A DNA stretch of 64,000 nucleotides from Ancistrus triradiatus (Eukaryota > Chordata > Actinopteri > Siluriformes > Loricariidae), in contig JAJAGP010000018.1 of assembly GCA_025084515.1 (NCBI GenBank), positions 957,466 through 1,021,465 on the forward strand. Reading direction: 5' to 3'. The translations under genes and the position numbers were made by a program. This document shows positions 25,701 to 40,000 of the stretch, one piece after another; the first letter of the stretch is position 1, and the number at the start of each line of letters is the position of its first letter. Under the pieces are notes generated by a model. It worked only from the letters and a program-made list of their open reading frames with translations. It did no database searches and was not told the origin of the DNA.

Positions 25701-27839
25701 AAGACAAAGGCCGGCCTGAAGCAACCACAACGCAGAAGCGAAGCGAGAGAGGCGCGTTGCTTCCAGGCAGATCACATGAACAGCTTAAATTATGCATCAC
25801 ATCAAACCCAGGAATGTGGACTGGATAAAAATCCAAAACTCAGTGCAATACGAGCTCGGTGGCGGTGACCTCTACTACTTACGAACTGCTGAGCACCAGC
25901 TTTAAACGCTCAACTTTCATTGGAGAATATCTTCTCTCTCACAAAATTTAACTCGCTTTAAATTACTTTGATGCCATAAATACTAGAAAGGATCTAAATA
26001 GACTTACAGCTTTGCAGCCTAGTTCTGGGACACTGTAGTGTACCAGTACTGACTAAATAGCCAAGATACTGCAGTGTTTCCCCAAACGCTGATTTATTTA
26101 ATGTCAACACTGATCACCACATATTGATTATCTAGGTTATTTTTACTATTTAAAGGCCTATTCATACCAAGTACGATTCTTTCGCACGAAAAAAAGGCTG
26201 CGATTTTGACATAGTGGGACTTTCCCTTTTCTTGAGGTGTCGTGGAGATTTTAACTTAAAACTAGAAAGTGCAGTTCCTGCAGAAAATGCGAGTGTGTTG
26301 CGGCGTTGCGTGCCCCTGCGACGTGCATCAGGGACTGAGTATGTAGGTTGAAAGCCGACTGTAGTCACTGTAGTCACCTCAGGGTGCACACGGGACCAAG
26401 GCTGCTGAACTACAAAACGTTAGGTCTAAAACTGACTGAGTTATATTCAATGATCTTCCAGAGGCCCCAGTGACCTCAAGGACAGCAATAGCATGACATG
26501 TCACCTCAGATTGCACCCGGTATCAAGCCTGCCAAATTTCGTTCCTGTACATTGAAAATCAACGGAGTTATGGTCAATGACCTGCCAGGGGCCCCAGTGC
26601 TGATTCTGGGCCCTCAGGGGCCATTTTACCTCATATTGCACCCGGGACCAAGCCTGCCGAATTTCGGGGTCGTAGGTGGAAAATCATCTGGGTTGTGGTC
26701 ACTGATCTGCCAGGGGCTGCAGTGCCCAGCCGTGTCCCTTAGGGGCCCCATGGGCATCACTTCAGATTGCCTCCGGGATCAAGCCTGCAGAATGTCATGG
26801 CCATAGGTCGAAAACCGACTGAGTCAGGGTCAATGACCCGGCAGCTGCCCGCTGCCCAGCCAGGGCAATCAGGGATTGATGACATGGGCATGACATGTCA
26901 CCTCAGATTGCACCCGGGACTAAGCCTGCTGAATTTCGTGGCTGTAGGTCAAAAAACTGACTGAGTTACAATCATTGGCCTGCCAGAGGACCCAGTGCCC
27001 AGCGGGGGTGCAGAGGGGCCCCATGGGCTTCACATTTTACCTCAGATTGGACCCGGGACCAAGCCTGCCGAATTTCATGGCCATAGGTCAATAACTAACT
27101 GAGTTACAGTCATTGGCCCGCCAGGGGCCCCAGTGCCCAGCCGGGGTCCTCATGGGCCCAATGGGTGTCACACATCACCTCAGACTGCACCCGTGATTAA
27201 CCCTGCCAAATTTCGTGGCCATAGGTGGAAAACTGACTGAGTTACGGTCATTGGCCCGCCAGGGGCCCCAGTGCCCAGCCGGGGTTCTCTGGGGCCTTAT
27301 GGGTGTCACATGTCACCTCAGATTGCACCCAGGACCAATCCTGCTGAATTTTGTGGCAATAGGTCGAAAACTGACTGAGTTGCTGTCATTGGCCCGCAAG
27401 GGGCCCCAGTACCCAGCCGGGGTCCACAGGGGTCCCATGGGCATCACATGTCACCTTAGATTGCACCCGGGACCAAGCCTGCCCAAATTTCATGGCTGTA
27501 GGGCGAAAACTGTCCTGCCCCAGTGTATTCCTCTGTGCCCTCTGTGGTACTATTATGCAAACAATGGACCTAATAATCAACGAAACACGCACCAGAACTT
27601 GAAAACGCGCTGCTACTTTTGGAACGTACAGTTGTTGCTGTCGCTCGATTTTTTAAAGTCATTTTTGCGCCGTTGTTTTCTTGAATGATTTTTCGCCTTC
27701 TGGTATTAAAAAGATAGTGCTGTCACTCCATACTATACTAATGGGTGTAGTTTCAGGCTTCCCCGAAGTACCCTACGCCTCCGAAGTACCCGTCTGTTTG
27801 AATGAGAGCAAGCTGTAAGTCTGGTGTGGCGTGGCCTGC

Positions 27840-27908
<69 letters not shown>

Positions 27909-30900
27909 TGGAGACACAGCGTCTGTCCTCAGCCATGTTTAATGTAAACTCTGTGTCAGACCTCTCAAACAAACGGTCATAACTCAAAAAACAATGAACC
28001 TATTGCTTATCTAAAAAGCTTGCTGATCGCTCTGACCTAAAAAACGTGTGGATTGATGAGAAAATGGCCGAGTTATGACAAATTAAAAACGACATGAAAA
28101 TGAAAGTCAATAAGAGCCTTATCAGTACGTAGTCCCGAACAAATCGTCGTAACTCGAAAAATAATTTTTTGAGATATTTGGATGTGTCATGAAGGGAAGG
28201 TAGCTCTAACATTTGAAGTTTAAATGGAGTTTCTAGGTGAAAGTATAATGATTTTACACACGTTTGTTCCTCGAAAAAGTGACTGAATGTACGTGTACAA
28301 TGTCAGTTTCAAGCGATTTTGGACCTCTCAAACAAATGGTCATAACTCGAAAAATATGTAAGCAATCAATTATCTGAAAAGTTTGTGTGAGAGAGGACCC
28401 CTTGCTGATCGCTATGATCTAAAATGATGTGGATTGACGAAAAAGCCTCACAGTTATGACAAGTTAAACAGAAATTAAACTTTGGATAAAGCCGCCTCGC
28501 AGTTCCGAAAATTAACATGGCTGTCAATGAGGGAAGTTTTAGTCCCTAGTCCCGAACAAATCGTCATAATTCGAAAAATTATTTGTTTAGCGATGCAATC
28601 TTTTGATGAATTATGAAAAGGAAGTATCTCTACCATTTGCAGTTCAAATGGAGTTTCTAGGTGAAAGCATCAGGGTTTTAGACACGTTTGTTCAGTGAAA
28701 AAGTGCATTAATCGATTTTGGCATAGAGAATGAATGGAGTGATTTTTAAAGAGTGATAGAAAGTGTTGAAAGAGTGCAATCTGTGCGAATCTGTGTTGGT
28801 GAACCCAGGTCCGAGCAAGCCGAGTTTCGTGTTTGTAGGTCAAAAATTGACCGAGTTAGGGCAGTTTTTAAAAAAATCCCATGCAAGTGAATAGGAATTT
28901 TTTTCGCACAAATGAGTGTGTAGCATGCGAATGCAACAACATTTCTCTTAGCTATGAACAAGCACACTTCTCCGGAATATGCCGGACGTTTTGGTGTTTG
29001 TCCCGTGTCGATATCTCAAAAACTATAGGAAGAGATACGTACCAAAAATCAGGTGGAAAAATAAAAATTGAAGAACAATAGTGTGTTGCTTGTGCAACAC
29101 ACTAAAAAAGTAAGACATGAAAACTAAGACATGAGCGGAGAAAAAGTGCAGGAAGCCATAGTCTGTGTTTTTTGTGGGCATGAACAGACTAGAATGCACT
29201 TAGCAAAACAAGAAAACACTTATGTAGAGTTACTTTGAGGTTTTCTTTATCATATAGTCTTTCAGCTATATTCCGCCAGACCTTTTCTTTAATATCCATG
29301 TTTTTAGAGTCAGCATGTTGCTTGTCCTATAAGCTCTTGATGAGCTGTTCTGCCTGAGAACCGAGCTCTGGCTGGTCGACCTGATTTTAATGCATCTGAA
29401 CAACGTAGAAATTTTTCGCAGCGTCGCAGTCCATCAGTTTCAGACTTGGTGTGAAGGACGGCATTTCAAAACTTGACTTGTGTTTTTCGCCCTTAAAAAA
29501 GGCCTTAAGGTGGGTAAAATCTTCTCTCGCTGTAAAGCCCCTCCTTACTCCACATGCTCTCTCTGTGTCCCACACAAACACATTTATGGAATGAGAAACT
29601 GTCTTTTATGTGGCGACACAACATATTTTCCATTGTATTTTAAGACACAAGCAGATATTTCAGAGGAATGTGGGGAACTGAGATACACCTTCTCAGTTCT
29701 AACAGATAATGTTATTTGTGTGGATCAACGCCACCTTCCCCGAGAAACAAAGGCGTTTTGTTTCGTTTGGATCAAGCAGAATTCTATACACTGCCAATCA
29801 GTGTTCAGGGTCGAATCGGCAGCCAAACATTCAGACAGAGGCGCTTTTGTGTGCATTTTAAAGCTAACCTTCACTGGATGTGCTGCAAAACCAATCTGAA
29901 CACTGCTTATATGAAGTAAATGTGTCTGGCTTTGAATGCAAGTTACTTTATCAAAAACACAATCTTGCGGCCCAAAGTCTGAGAGCATTCGTGACTTTAG
30001 TACAATGATTTTAATTACTAGACATATAATCACATGGAGTAAAAAATCGAATATTGTCCACAAAATTTTGGCACACACAGTACTGTGCGAAAGTCTTAGG
30101 CCACCATTAGGTTTTTATTTTAACAATGCTATAAAGGCCATATATGGGTCAACATATAAAGGCCATGGCGTCGACGACTGGTCCCAAAAATGTAAAACAT
30201 GGATATAATCCTCTTTTCCACTGATCTTCAGTCTAATCTTTGTTGAGAAAGCTTTAGCATATCTTAGCCTTTTCACAATATTCACCTTCTGAAAATGTGT
30301 TTGTTTTTTTTCTAGCTGTTACACTCCCAAAAAGCATTCCTGATCAAGCTTCTTCAGACTGCAGAAGGGTCAACCTGGCAACCCAATAGGGGAGAGTCTT
30401 GCCATACTTGGCATTGTAGCTTATGTTTTTATTTCCCAGTTTTTCAATACTGCATACAAATGTATTGTATTTGACAGCTGTATTCTAATAATTAAACAGG
30501 GTCATTATACAGTGATATATCTAATGTAATGGTGTCCTAAAAGTTTCACACAGTACTGAATACAATGTCATAAAAATAAAAAACAGATCCATTAATCAGC
30601 TGGATCGATACTGTACTACAAGCAATACTTTTTATGTCAATTGTAGCTCATAACAGATTGTAACAGCGTGACCCCTTTTTGACTTGAGCGAGTCGCTACA
30701 CTTCCTAAATGACGTGGCAACACAAACACAGATCAGGTTAAAGCCTCACCAGGCCTTGACTGTGGTTTCTACAATCCCACGTCCAATGTCAATGTTTAAC
30801 ATTCTGCTCCGACTGATAATTGTCATGCAGGATGTGAACGATTCAAAAATAAAAAATAAATCAAAGCAAGAATGAGTCACTCAGGGAAACAAAATCTGGC

Positions 30901-31014
30901 AAATCCAGATGGGGTACTGGCCAGAAAAGTGGCCAGTTATTGTATAATAAAACTGAGAAGGGAAAATGCAGATTGTGCGCTCTGTAGCAGCCAAGCAAGG
31001 ATTAGAGCTACTGT

Positions 31015-31063
<49 letters not shown>

Positions 31064-34000
31064 TTATGACAACATATAAAACATGACCAGTTTTACTGCA
31101 TGTTGTAAAGTGGTCATTAAATAACTATACAACCTCTGGCACCCTTCAGGAAAGTGAAAACCCTTGCACCAGCCAGTTCCAGTAAGGCATATGTATAGAT
31201 TAATCATTCCTAACTCTACAAGTCCAAAAACTAAAGTTTTGAATGAAGAGTCAGACTTTTCTCAATCCTGTTTTACGATGGTCGGGTTTACAATTTTTTG
31301 GCATTCCGAGTTTTGAATTTTCCCCAGGCAAGCAATACGTAGTGGAGTTTTTTCCTTGCCACAGTCGCCCTAGGCTTGCTCAGTGTGGGAATGGCCTTAG
31401 ATATTAATGCTTGCTTTGACTGAATGTCATGAAGACATGTCATGAGGCTACAGTTAGAAAAAGAGCAAGACATTGCTGAGTTTAATGACATTGAAGAGTC
31501 CTTCATGTGCTATAATGCAGGCACGGTTACATGATCTGCTTCTACAGGATTGTACGGATCGGGAAAAGTCCTTTTAATGAAGTGCTGTCATGAAACTTAA
31601 TCAATATGCCGATATCAGACAGAGCTTTGTAGTTCATACACCAACGTACATGGTCACAACGTAACTTTAACGAGGCATATTTATTGAAGTAAATTCAATA
31701 CAAAGGCAGCACAGCCAGCTGTGACCTGGGTTCGAGTTCTGGGAGGATCTTCATCCAGCACAGCAACACTCACTTCTGTTAAGCACTGCAATGGACTGGC
31801 GTCCCATTCAATGCACACTTCCCTCACTTTCCCTTGGTGACTGTGGTGGTCTAGCGATTAAGGTACTGGACTATAGACCAGAAGATCCAGGGTTCAAATC
31901 CCACCACTGCCAAGCTACCGCTGTTGGACCCTTGAGCAAAACCCTTAACCCACAATTGTTTGGATTGTAAGACGCATCAGTTGTAAGTCGGTGTCTGTTA
32001 AAATGACATAAAGTAATAAAGTAAACGTAAATGATACTAGTGTTTTCCAAAACAGTCTTCAGACCTCCGCAACCATCATTGGATACTGTGGTGTGTGATC
32101 TAATGGTCAAGGTACTGGACTATGGTCCAGAAGGCCCAGCGTTTAAATCCCACCTCTGCCAAGCTGCCGTTGTTGGACCCTTGAGCCAGACCCTTAATCC
32201 ACAATTGCTTGGAATTTAAGACGTAGCAGTTGTAAGTCGCTCTGGATAAAGGTGTATATAAAATAAACGTAAATGCGACCAGTGTTTTCCTGGACACTTG
32301 GATGTGTGGTCTAATGGTCAAGGTACTGGACTATGGTCCAGAAGGCCCAGCGTTTCAATCCTTTGCCACTCCCTGAGCAAGGCTTAACCCACTACTGCCT
32401 GGATTTTAAGGTGGTATCACGTGTAAGGCGATTTAGATAGGTAGCTAGCTAACAACATGAGGTAACAAACTGGATTTTGTAAGATTGTGCTACTAAATAC
32501 AGATATCCAACTATAGAAACCATTGTAATCTAAAAACAAATCGGACCTTAGCTGGCGATGAGTTAAAGGTGTACGAGGTAGCACCAGGTTATCAGGTGAA
32601 CCACAAAAACTGGGCAACAACACAAAATAGGTTGGGAGGAAAACACATAGAATGATTGGGCTCCCGATCAATGGCTGCTCATTGGTGGGAGTTCCTTTAG
32701 GTAATCCCATTTGATTAACGCTATTGACCCTGGAAAGCTTTTAGCCAGCGACGGGCCAAATGGAAGGCAATCTGACCTAAAGCCAATCACAAGAACGCGG
32801 CCCCGCAGAGAGCTACTGCATTCCGTCTATTACCAGGGAAGCAGACATGTGGCTGTTCTATCTAGAGAGATTATGGCAGATCAATAGCAAGCACTGTACG
32901 AAGTAAATCAGGAGATGGATAGATGGGTATTAGAGAAAATGGACTAGTACCAAAGGAGAGAGCAGGATGGGGACAGTAGTTTGGCTTGGGAAACACGAGT
33001 ATGCAAGTCAAGCTCTCCATATGGTTTCTTAGCAATGGCTACGAAAATGGCTATTAAATCATTTTCATTTCTGCTTTAAGTACATACTGAGTAAAAATGA
33101 CTCCAGAGAGAACACAGTAAACAAAGGTGTGGTCCGTTTAGCAGGACGTTGACCAGACATTACTATGGTCACATAGTAGTTTAGATACTTTGCACACAGT
33201 GTTTTACTTTAAACAATGGTATTTACTTAAAACACTATACAGTGATGCTTGAAGGTTTGTTAACCCTTTAGAATTTTCTATATTTCTGCATAAATATAAC
33301 CTAAAACATCATCAGATTTTCACAGTCCTAAAAGTAGATAAGAGAACCCAGTTAACAAATGAGACAAAAATATTATACTTGATCATTTATTTATTGAGAA
33401 AAATGATCCAATATTACATATTAGTGAGTGGCAAAAGTGTGTGAACCTCTAGGATTAGCAGTTAATTTGAAGGTGAAATTAGAGTCAGGTGTTTTCAATC
33501 AATGGGATGACAATCAGGTGTGAGTGGGCACCCTGTTTTATTTAAAGAACAGGGATCTATCAAAGTCTGCTCTTCACAACACGTTTGTGGAAGTGTATCA
33601 TGGTACGAACAAAGGAGATTTCTGAGGACCTCAAAGAGTTATTGATGCTCATCAGGCTGGAACAGGTTACAAAACCATCTCTAAATAGTTTGGACTCCAC
33701 CAATCCACAGTCGGACAGATTGTATACAAATGGAGGAAATTTAAGATCTTTGTTACCCTCCCCAAGAACACTGCTGCTCGTTTGCAGTTTGCTAAAGATC
33801 ACGTGGATGAGCCAGAAGACTATTGGAAGAATGTTTTGTGGCTGGATGAGACCAAAAAAAAAAATTTCTGGTTTAAAAAAAAAAGGCGTTCTGTTTGGAG
33901 AAAGGAAAACCACTGCATTCAGATAAGAACTTAGCCATCTTTGAAACTGGTGGTGGTAGTATCATGGTTTGGGCCCTGTTTTGGGCCTGTTTTGCTGCAT

Positions 34001-37000
34001 CTGGGTCAGGACGGCTTGCCATCATTGATGGAACAATGAATTCTGAATGATATCAGAGAATTCTAAAGGAAAATGTCAGGACATCTGTCCACGAACTGAA
34101 TCTCAAGAGAATGTGGGTCATGCAGCAAGACAACGACCCTAAGCACACAAGCCGTTCTACCAAAGAATGGTTAAAGAAGAATAAAGTTCATGTTTTGGAA
34201 TGACCAAGTCAAGGTCCTGACCTTAATCCAATGGAAATGTTATGGAAGGACCTGAAGCGAGCAGTTAATATGAGGAAACCCACCAACATCCCAGAGCTGA
34301 AGCTGTTCTGTACGGAGGAATGGGCTAAAATTCCTTCAAGCCGGGGTGCAGGACTGATCAACAGTTACAGGAAACGTTTAGTTGCAGTTATTGATGCACA
34401 GGGGGGTCACACAAGATCCTGAAAGCAAAGGTTCATATACTTTTGCCACTCACTAATATGTAATATTGGGTAATTTTCTTCAATACATAAATGACCAAGT
34501 ATAAAGTTTTTGTCTCATTTGTTTAACTGGGTTCTCTTATCTACTTTTAAGACTTGTGTGAAAATCTGATGATGTTTTAGGTCATAATTATGGAGAAATA
34601 TAGAAAATTCTGAAGGGTTCACAAACTTTCAAGAACCACTGTATGAATACATTTAGTGTAGTACTGTACAATACTAAAGATACTAAACAATAATAAAGTC
34701 AAGTTAGATTTATTTCTATAGCACTGCTTACAATGAGGCATTGTTTCAAAGCAGCTTTACAATTTTAGATTATCTTCTAACATGTAAGGCCAGTTCCGAA
34801 TTGGCAAGGAAAAACTCCCTAAACGTTATAAGGAAGAAACCTTATAACTCAAAAAGGGACCCATCCTCCTAGTGTGGATTAACTAATTCTTGTTGTTATA
34901 TGTTCTTCTCTGCCCTTTCAAGGCTGCAGCTCTCTTTTCTGTCAGCAGGTGTCACAAGGGTTTGCTCGTACTAGCTTTCTGTCATTCAAAAGTGAATGAG
35001 ACGTATATAAGGCAGATTTTTATTCCCTATTAAAATTCTTAAGATCTCAGCCGTTAAAGCAAATGGACGTTTATCTCATGGACGTTAAATGGCGGGTAGC
35101 TGTAATCCAAATGCAAACCCCCAGTTCCAACGGCTAAGTGCAACTCCAGCAAACCATAGCTGTCTTTCCTCAAGAATGTCATGATGGCCTAACAAATGCA
35201 CTTTGTTTTGTAAAAACAAAACAAAAACTACAAACACATCACTAAAATATTTAGTAACAAATTTTACCCATGACTCACAACTGCTGACACATATAATTTG
35301 CAAATCACCATAATTCAGTGGGGCAAAAAAGTATTTAGTCAGCCACTGATTGTGCAAGTTCTCCTACTTAGAAAGATGAGAGAGGTCTGTAATTTCATCA
35401 TAGGTACACTTCAACTATGAGAGACAAAATGAGAAACAAATCACATTGGAGGATTTTTAAAGAATTTAATTGTAAATCATGGTGGCAAATAAGTATTTGG
35501 TCAATGACAAAAGTTCAGCTCAATATTTGCGTAACATAACCTTTGTTGGCAATGACAGAGATCAAACGTTTCCTGTAAGTCTTCACCAGGTTTGCACACA
35601 CTGTAGCTGGTATTTTGGCCCATTATGGCCCACATGATATTCTCCCAATCCTCTTCTGGATCATTCCTATGATCTCTGGCAAACTTCAGATGGGCCTGGA
35701 CATGTACTGACTTAAGCAGGGGGACATGCCTGGCACTGCAAGATCTGAGTTCCTCTCGGCGTAGTGTGTTACTGATGGTAGCCTTTATAACTTTGGTCCC
35801 AGCTCTCTGCAGGTCATTCATCAGGTCCCTCTGTGTAGTTCTGGGATTTTTGCTCACCATTCTCATGATCATTTTGACCCCACTGGATGAGATCTTGCGT
35901 GGGGCCCCGGATCGAGGGAGATTATCAATGGTCTTGTATGTCTTCCATTTTCTTACAATTGCTCCCACAGTTGATTTATTCACACCAACCAACCTGCTTG
36001 CCTATTGTAGATTTACTCTCCCCAGCCTGGTGCAGGTCTACAATTTCCTTCCTGGTGTCCTTTGACAGCTCTTTGGTGTTGGCCATGGTTGAGTTTGGAG
36101 TCTGACTGTTTGAGGCTGTGGACAGGTGTCTTTTATACAGATAACGAGGTCAAACAGGTGCCATTAATACAGGTAACGAGTGGAGGACAGAAGAGCTTTA
36201 GAGAAGAAGTTACACGTCTGTGAGAGCCAGAAATCTTGCTTGTTTGTAGGTGACCAAATACTTATTTTCCACCATGATTTACAATTAATTCTTTAAAAAT
36301 CCTACAGTGTGATTTCCTCGATATTTTTTCCTCATTTTGTCTCTCATAGTTGAAGTGTACCTATGATGACAATTACAGACCTCTCTCATCTTTCTAATTA
36401 GGAGAACTTGCACAATCAGCGGCTGACTAAATACTTTTTTGCCCCACTGTATGTACAGCTACAGCAAGTACAGTCAAGCTCCACTATCTGCACTCCTGCT
36501 ATCCAAACTCTTGCTATAAACATACTAGGTATTTTAATACCATAACCCGTTATCTGAACCACTAACCTGCTATAACGAATGGCACTGGGAAACATAGCAG
36601 AAGCTACAGGGTGTCCTGAACTGATTCTTAATTCTACCTAAACTCTCAACTTTCATTCTGTTAAGTCATTTAATTAGAGAGATGTTTATTTTATATTTAG
36701 ATGGCTGAGACCCTGCTCATGTTAGAGAGAGTCCCAATCCAGTGATGGCAGGCAGGAGGACCAATCACAAACCACATTATGCTGACTTTATTAAAAGTTT
36801 TTGAGTGTGTAGGAATCCAGGTAAAGGTTCTACCATAAGACATAATGGAAGTAGGCTCTCGCTACCTGAATATTCACTATCCGAACCATTCTCCGGAATG
36901 AGATAGATTAGTTAACAAGGTTAGACTGTACTATTTTTTTAATGCAATATTGCAAATAGGAGTAATTCACTAGCCCACCACCATAGCGACCCAGGTTCAA

Positions 37001-40000
37001 GTCCTGGCGTTGCCTTCTAGCCAGGTTGAGCGTCACACGGACACGATTGGCTGTTTCTCAGGGGGGTGGGGAGTCTTAACGGGGGATCATCCCCCTGTGC
37101 TGCAACCTATGATGGACTCTTGCCCTTGTTCGGGACCCTGCGAATTCCAGGATAGGCTCTGGACTACATTAGTTTAAATAAGTTTAAATAAATCTGAATG
37201 ACTCACCAGCACACGGTCTCCCACTCTCAGATCCTTCTCTCCTCCTTTTTTGACCGATCCGCTGTCAGACATGTTGGAGCCGGACTCATTGCCCGTCTTG
37301 GTGGCGCTGTTCAGTATTCCCTCTCTCAGAGGCACAATCACTCGGGCCTGCGAGTTCGGTCCCGCCGGTGGATCACCGGCGTGGCTGTCCGTACCATCGG
37401 CCACCGGCTGGCGCGTGAGTTTTGAGGGTCGTGTGAAAATGCCCTGCAGGGGGAGGCACTCGAAGTAGCGCACGCCGCCCACCGAGCCGTCGTTCTTCCC
37501 GACGGGCTCGTCGAGCACAACTCCGGCCCACTGGCCAGGGGCAAACTGGGTCTCACCCAGATAAGACACGCGGCCAGCCTTCACACCGTTCACCCACACG
37601 CGCTCTCCGAGGGCGAAATCACTGGGCACCTCGTCGCCCACCTCGGACGCTTTCGAGCTCGACTTGTCCGACGTGTTGCTGCTCGGGGGCTGCACAGGCT
37701 GCTTGTGTTGAACATCTGGAAGAGAATCATACAGGCAGTCATCAACTGTAGCATGAAGCTATAAGACACACCACTGCGAGTAGCAGCAGTCCAACCCCCT
37801 TTATCCCCCAATGCAAAGCAACATCTCAGTAAAAAATTCCTGGAAATGTGCATCAGAAAAGCACTAAATGATCACAGCACTGATAACTTGGTGTAACGTG
37901 AGAGCATCCCTGAAAGCTCCCAATGCTGAGGAACACTCACACTTGGGAGCCTCTGGTGAGGCAGAACACAAATATGCGAACAAAACCTGGATCTAATCTC
38001 AGAAGCTGGACTCAATTGTTCCAGTACCCCAAAATGCAGCTCCATAACCGAAAGACATTCGGCTGGGACTCAGTGTTCTACCAGTCACTCTGGGTCGTAT
38101 CCTGTCTCTGGTGAGCTCAGGTCTGTCTGTCTCTTCCACAGAGTTGCGGTCTGCATTACTGGCACCATTAAGTCCAGCTTAGATGGTTCCCTGTCATCTG
38201 AATATTAGGCGGCACTCGGAGTTCTACAGGGCTGTGCAAAAGTCTTAGGCCACCATTAGGTTTGTTGTTTTGGCAATGCTATAATGACCATGTATAACAC
38301 ATTATAGACAACTGGACCCAAATTGGATTCGTCCCTCCATAACACTCTTTTCCATTGATCTTCATTCTGATCTTCGTCAGCCTTAGCATATCTTAGAGTT
38401 TTCACCCTGTTCCCCTTCTGAAAAAGTTGTTTCGTGGCTGCTACTTCCAAAACAACCCTTCCTGATCAAGCTTCTTAGGACTGTAGAAAGGTCAACTTGG
38501 CATCCCGATGAAGCTGCCAGATTCTGCTATTGCTCAAGAGTAAGAGGACTACTTGCTACTTGCTACTGTAGCCTATAGAATGTGATTTTTCTGATACTGC
38601 AACCAAATTGCCTGTATTTTCTGGTGTATTCTAATAAAGAGACTGAGAAATAATCATATATGGTCATTGTACTATGGCTAAAACAATGGTATATCTAATC
38701 TGATGGTGGCCTAAGACTTTTTTGACGAATCTCCAGTGTTCCTCTGGGTGGGGGTTTGGTCGGTTTTATCACATTATGCCAACCAGAGGTGCTCCACATT
38801 ACAGTTGGTTAAAAAAAATAGACAGACGTTGAAGAAAAAAAACAGACGTGGCCGATCTGGACATAATATCACAATAATAAAATCACATAGTAGGACTTGG
38901 GAAAGGAAAAGGAAATTACCCCAGGATCCCACGATAACATTTTGTATTTTTGATCTCTCTTTAAATAGCTATTTAAAGAAGAAGTCAGTTACTTTACATT
39001 GATATAAAATACTAAATAAAACAGCTTGGCTTTACTTCCTGTCTGAAACCGTTAGAATTACAACATTCCCTCAAATTCCCTCCAGCACTTCTCACACACC
39101 TCATTACAGCATTGGCAGATCTATTCCTCTTAGTCATGAACTTAGCCATACGCTTCCTTCCCGAAATCGGCGGGATTTTGCAGGAATACGCAGATCATGG
39201 AACTCCGCGCCTCAAACGGCTGATTCAACTGTGATGTGCCAGAAGCATAGCTCACATAGCATGTGGTCTGCTTCGCTTTTAAGATGTGTGTGTTGCAGAC
39301 TTGGTGTTCCCTGGTGGGTAGAGAGGGTGAAAATAACTGTGGCCCAATTGCTCCCATATGCTAGACTGGCACACCATTCATTGAGTCAGCTAGCAGAAAC
39401 TAATTCAGCCACTAAAAATGTCAAGATCTATGATGAAATGTTCCTTGCTAAACGATGGGACCCGGTGAGTTCCCAAGCAACTGGTCAATGGGCCATACTG
39501 AGAGGACTGGACTGCACTCATAGTCCTTTAAAGGTCGCGTCCTTTTCCCGAACAGCGTCGCAAAAAAAGACATCAAATTCAGTCAGACGTTTGTTTGCTG
39601 CTTATAGAGATTGAATTGAAATAATTGTACAGTTTTTTTTTCATTTGAACTAATTTTAACTAACGTAACAGTTCTAAGCGTCATAGCTAAGCATTTTCAA
39701 AAGTACTGGCTTCAAAGTTCAGCCTTGCGTTAATACATGTAATATACAAGACGTGAAAATGATCGGTTCTGATCCGCTGCAATACATTTTTTAACCACAG
39801 AAACAGTCCTCATCTACACTTCCACCATGAGAGCTTACCAGATTGGATTAAGGTCTAGAAATCATATTAAGAAATCTGACAACAAGATCGGTATTTTATC
39901 TCAATTATCGGGTTTCTCAGCGCATGTATACCCTTACTTTGATTTAAAGCGATTTTATCAGTTTTCTAACCTCGGAATTTGAACTTAATTGGTTCCAGAA

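Noticed and set aside
26340..27515. CRISPR-like regular repeats
   Set aside because: The whole unit repeats without unique spacers, and the genome is a vertebrate.
26498..27688. Long plus-strand open frames across the GC-rich array
   Set aside because: They follow from a repeat unit near 138 bp (46 codons). Units differ by indels that break the frame, there are no splice sites, and there is no recognisable protein.
29480..29899. 139-codon plus-strand open frame
   Set aside because: No family resemblance, no splice or promoter context, and overlapping open frames on the other strand; treated as chance.
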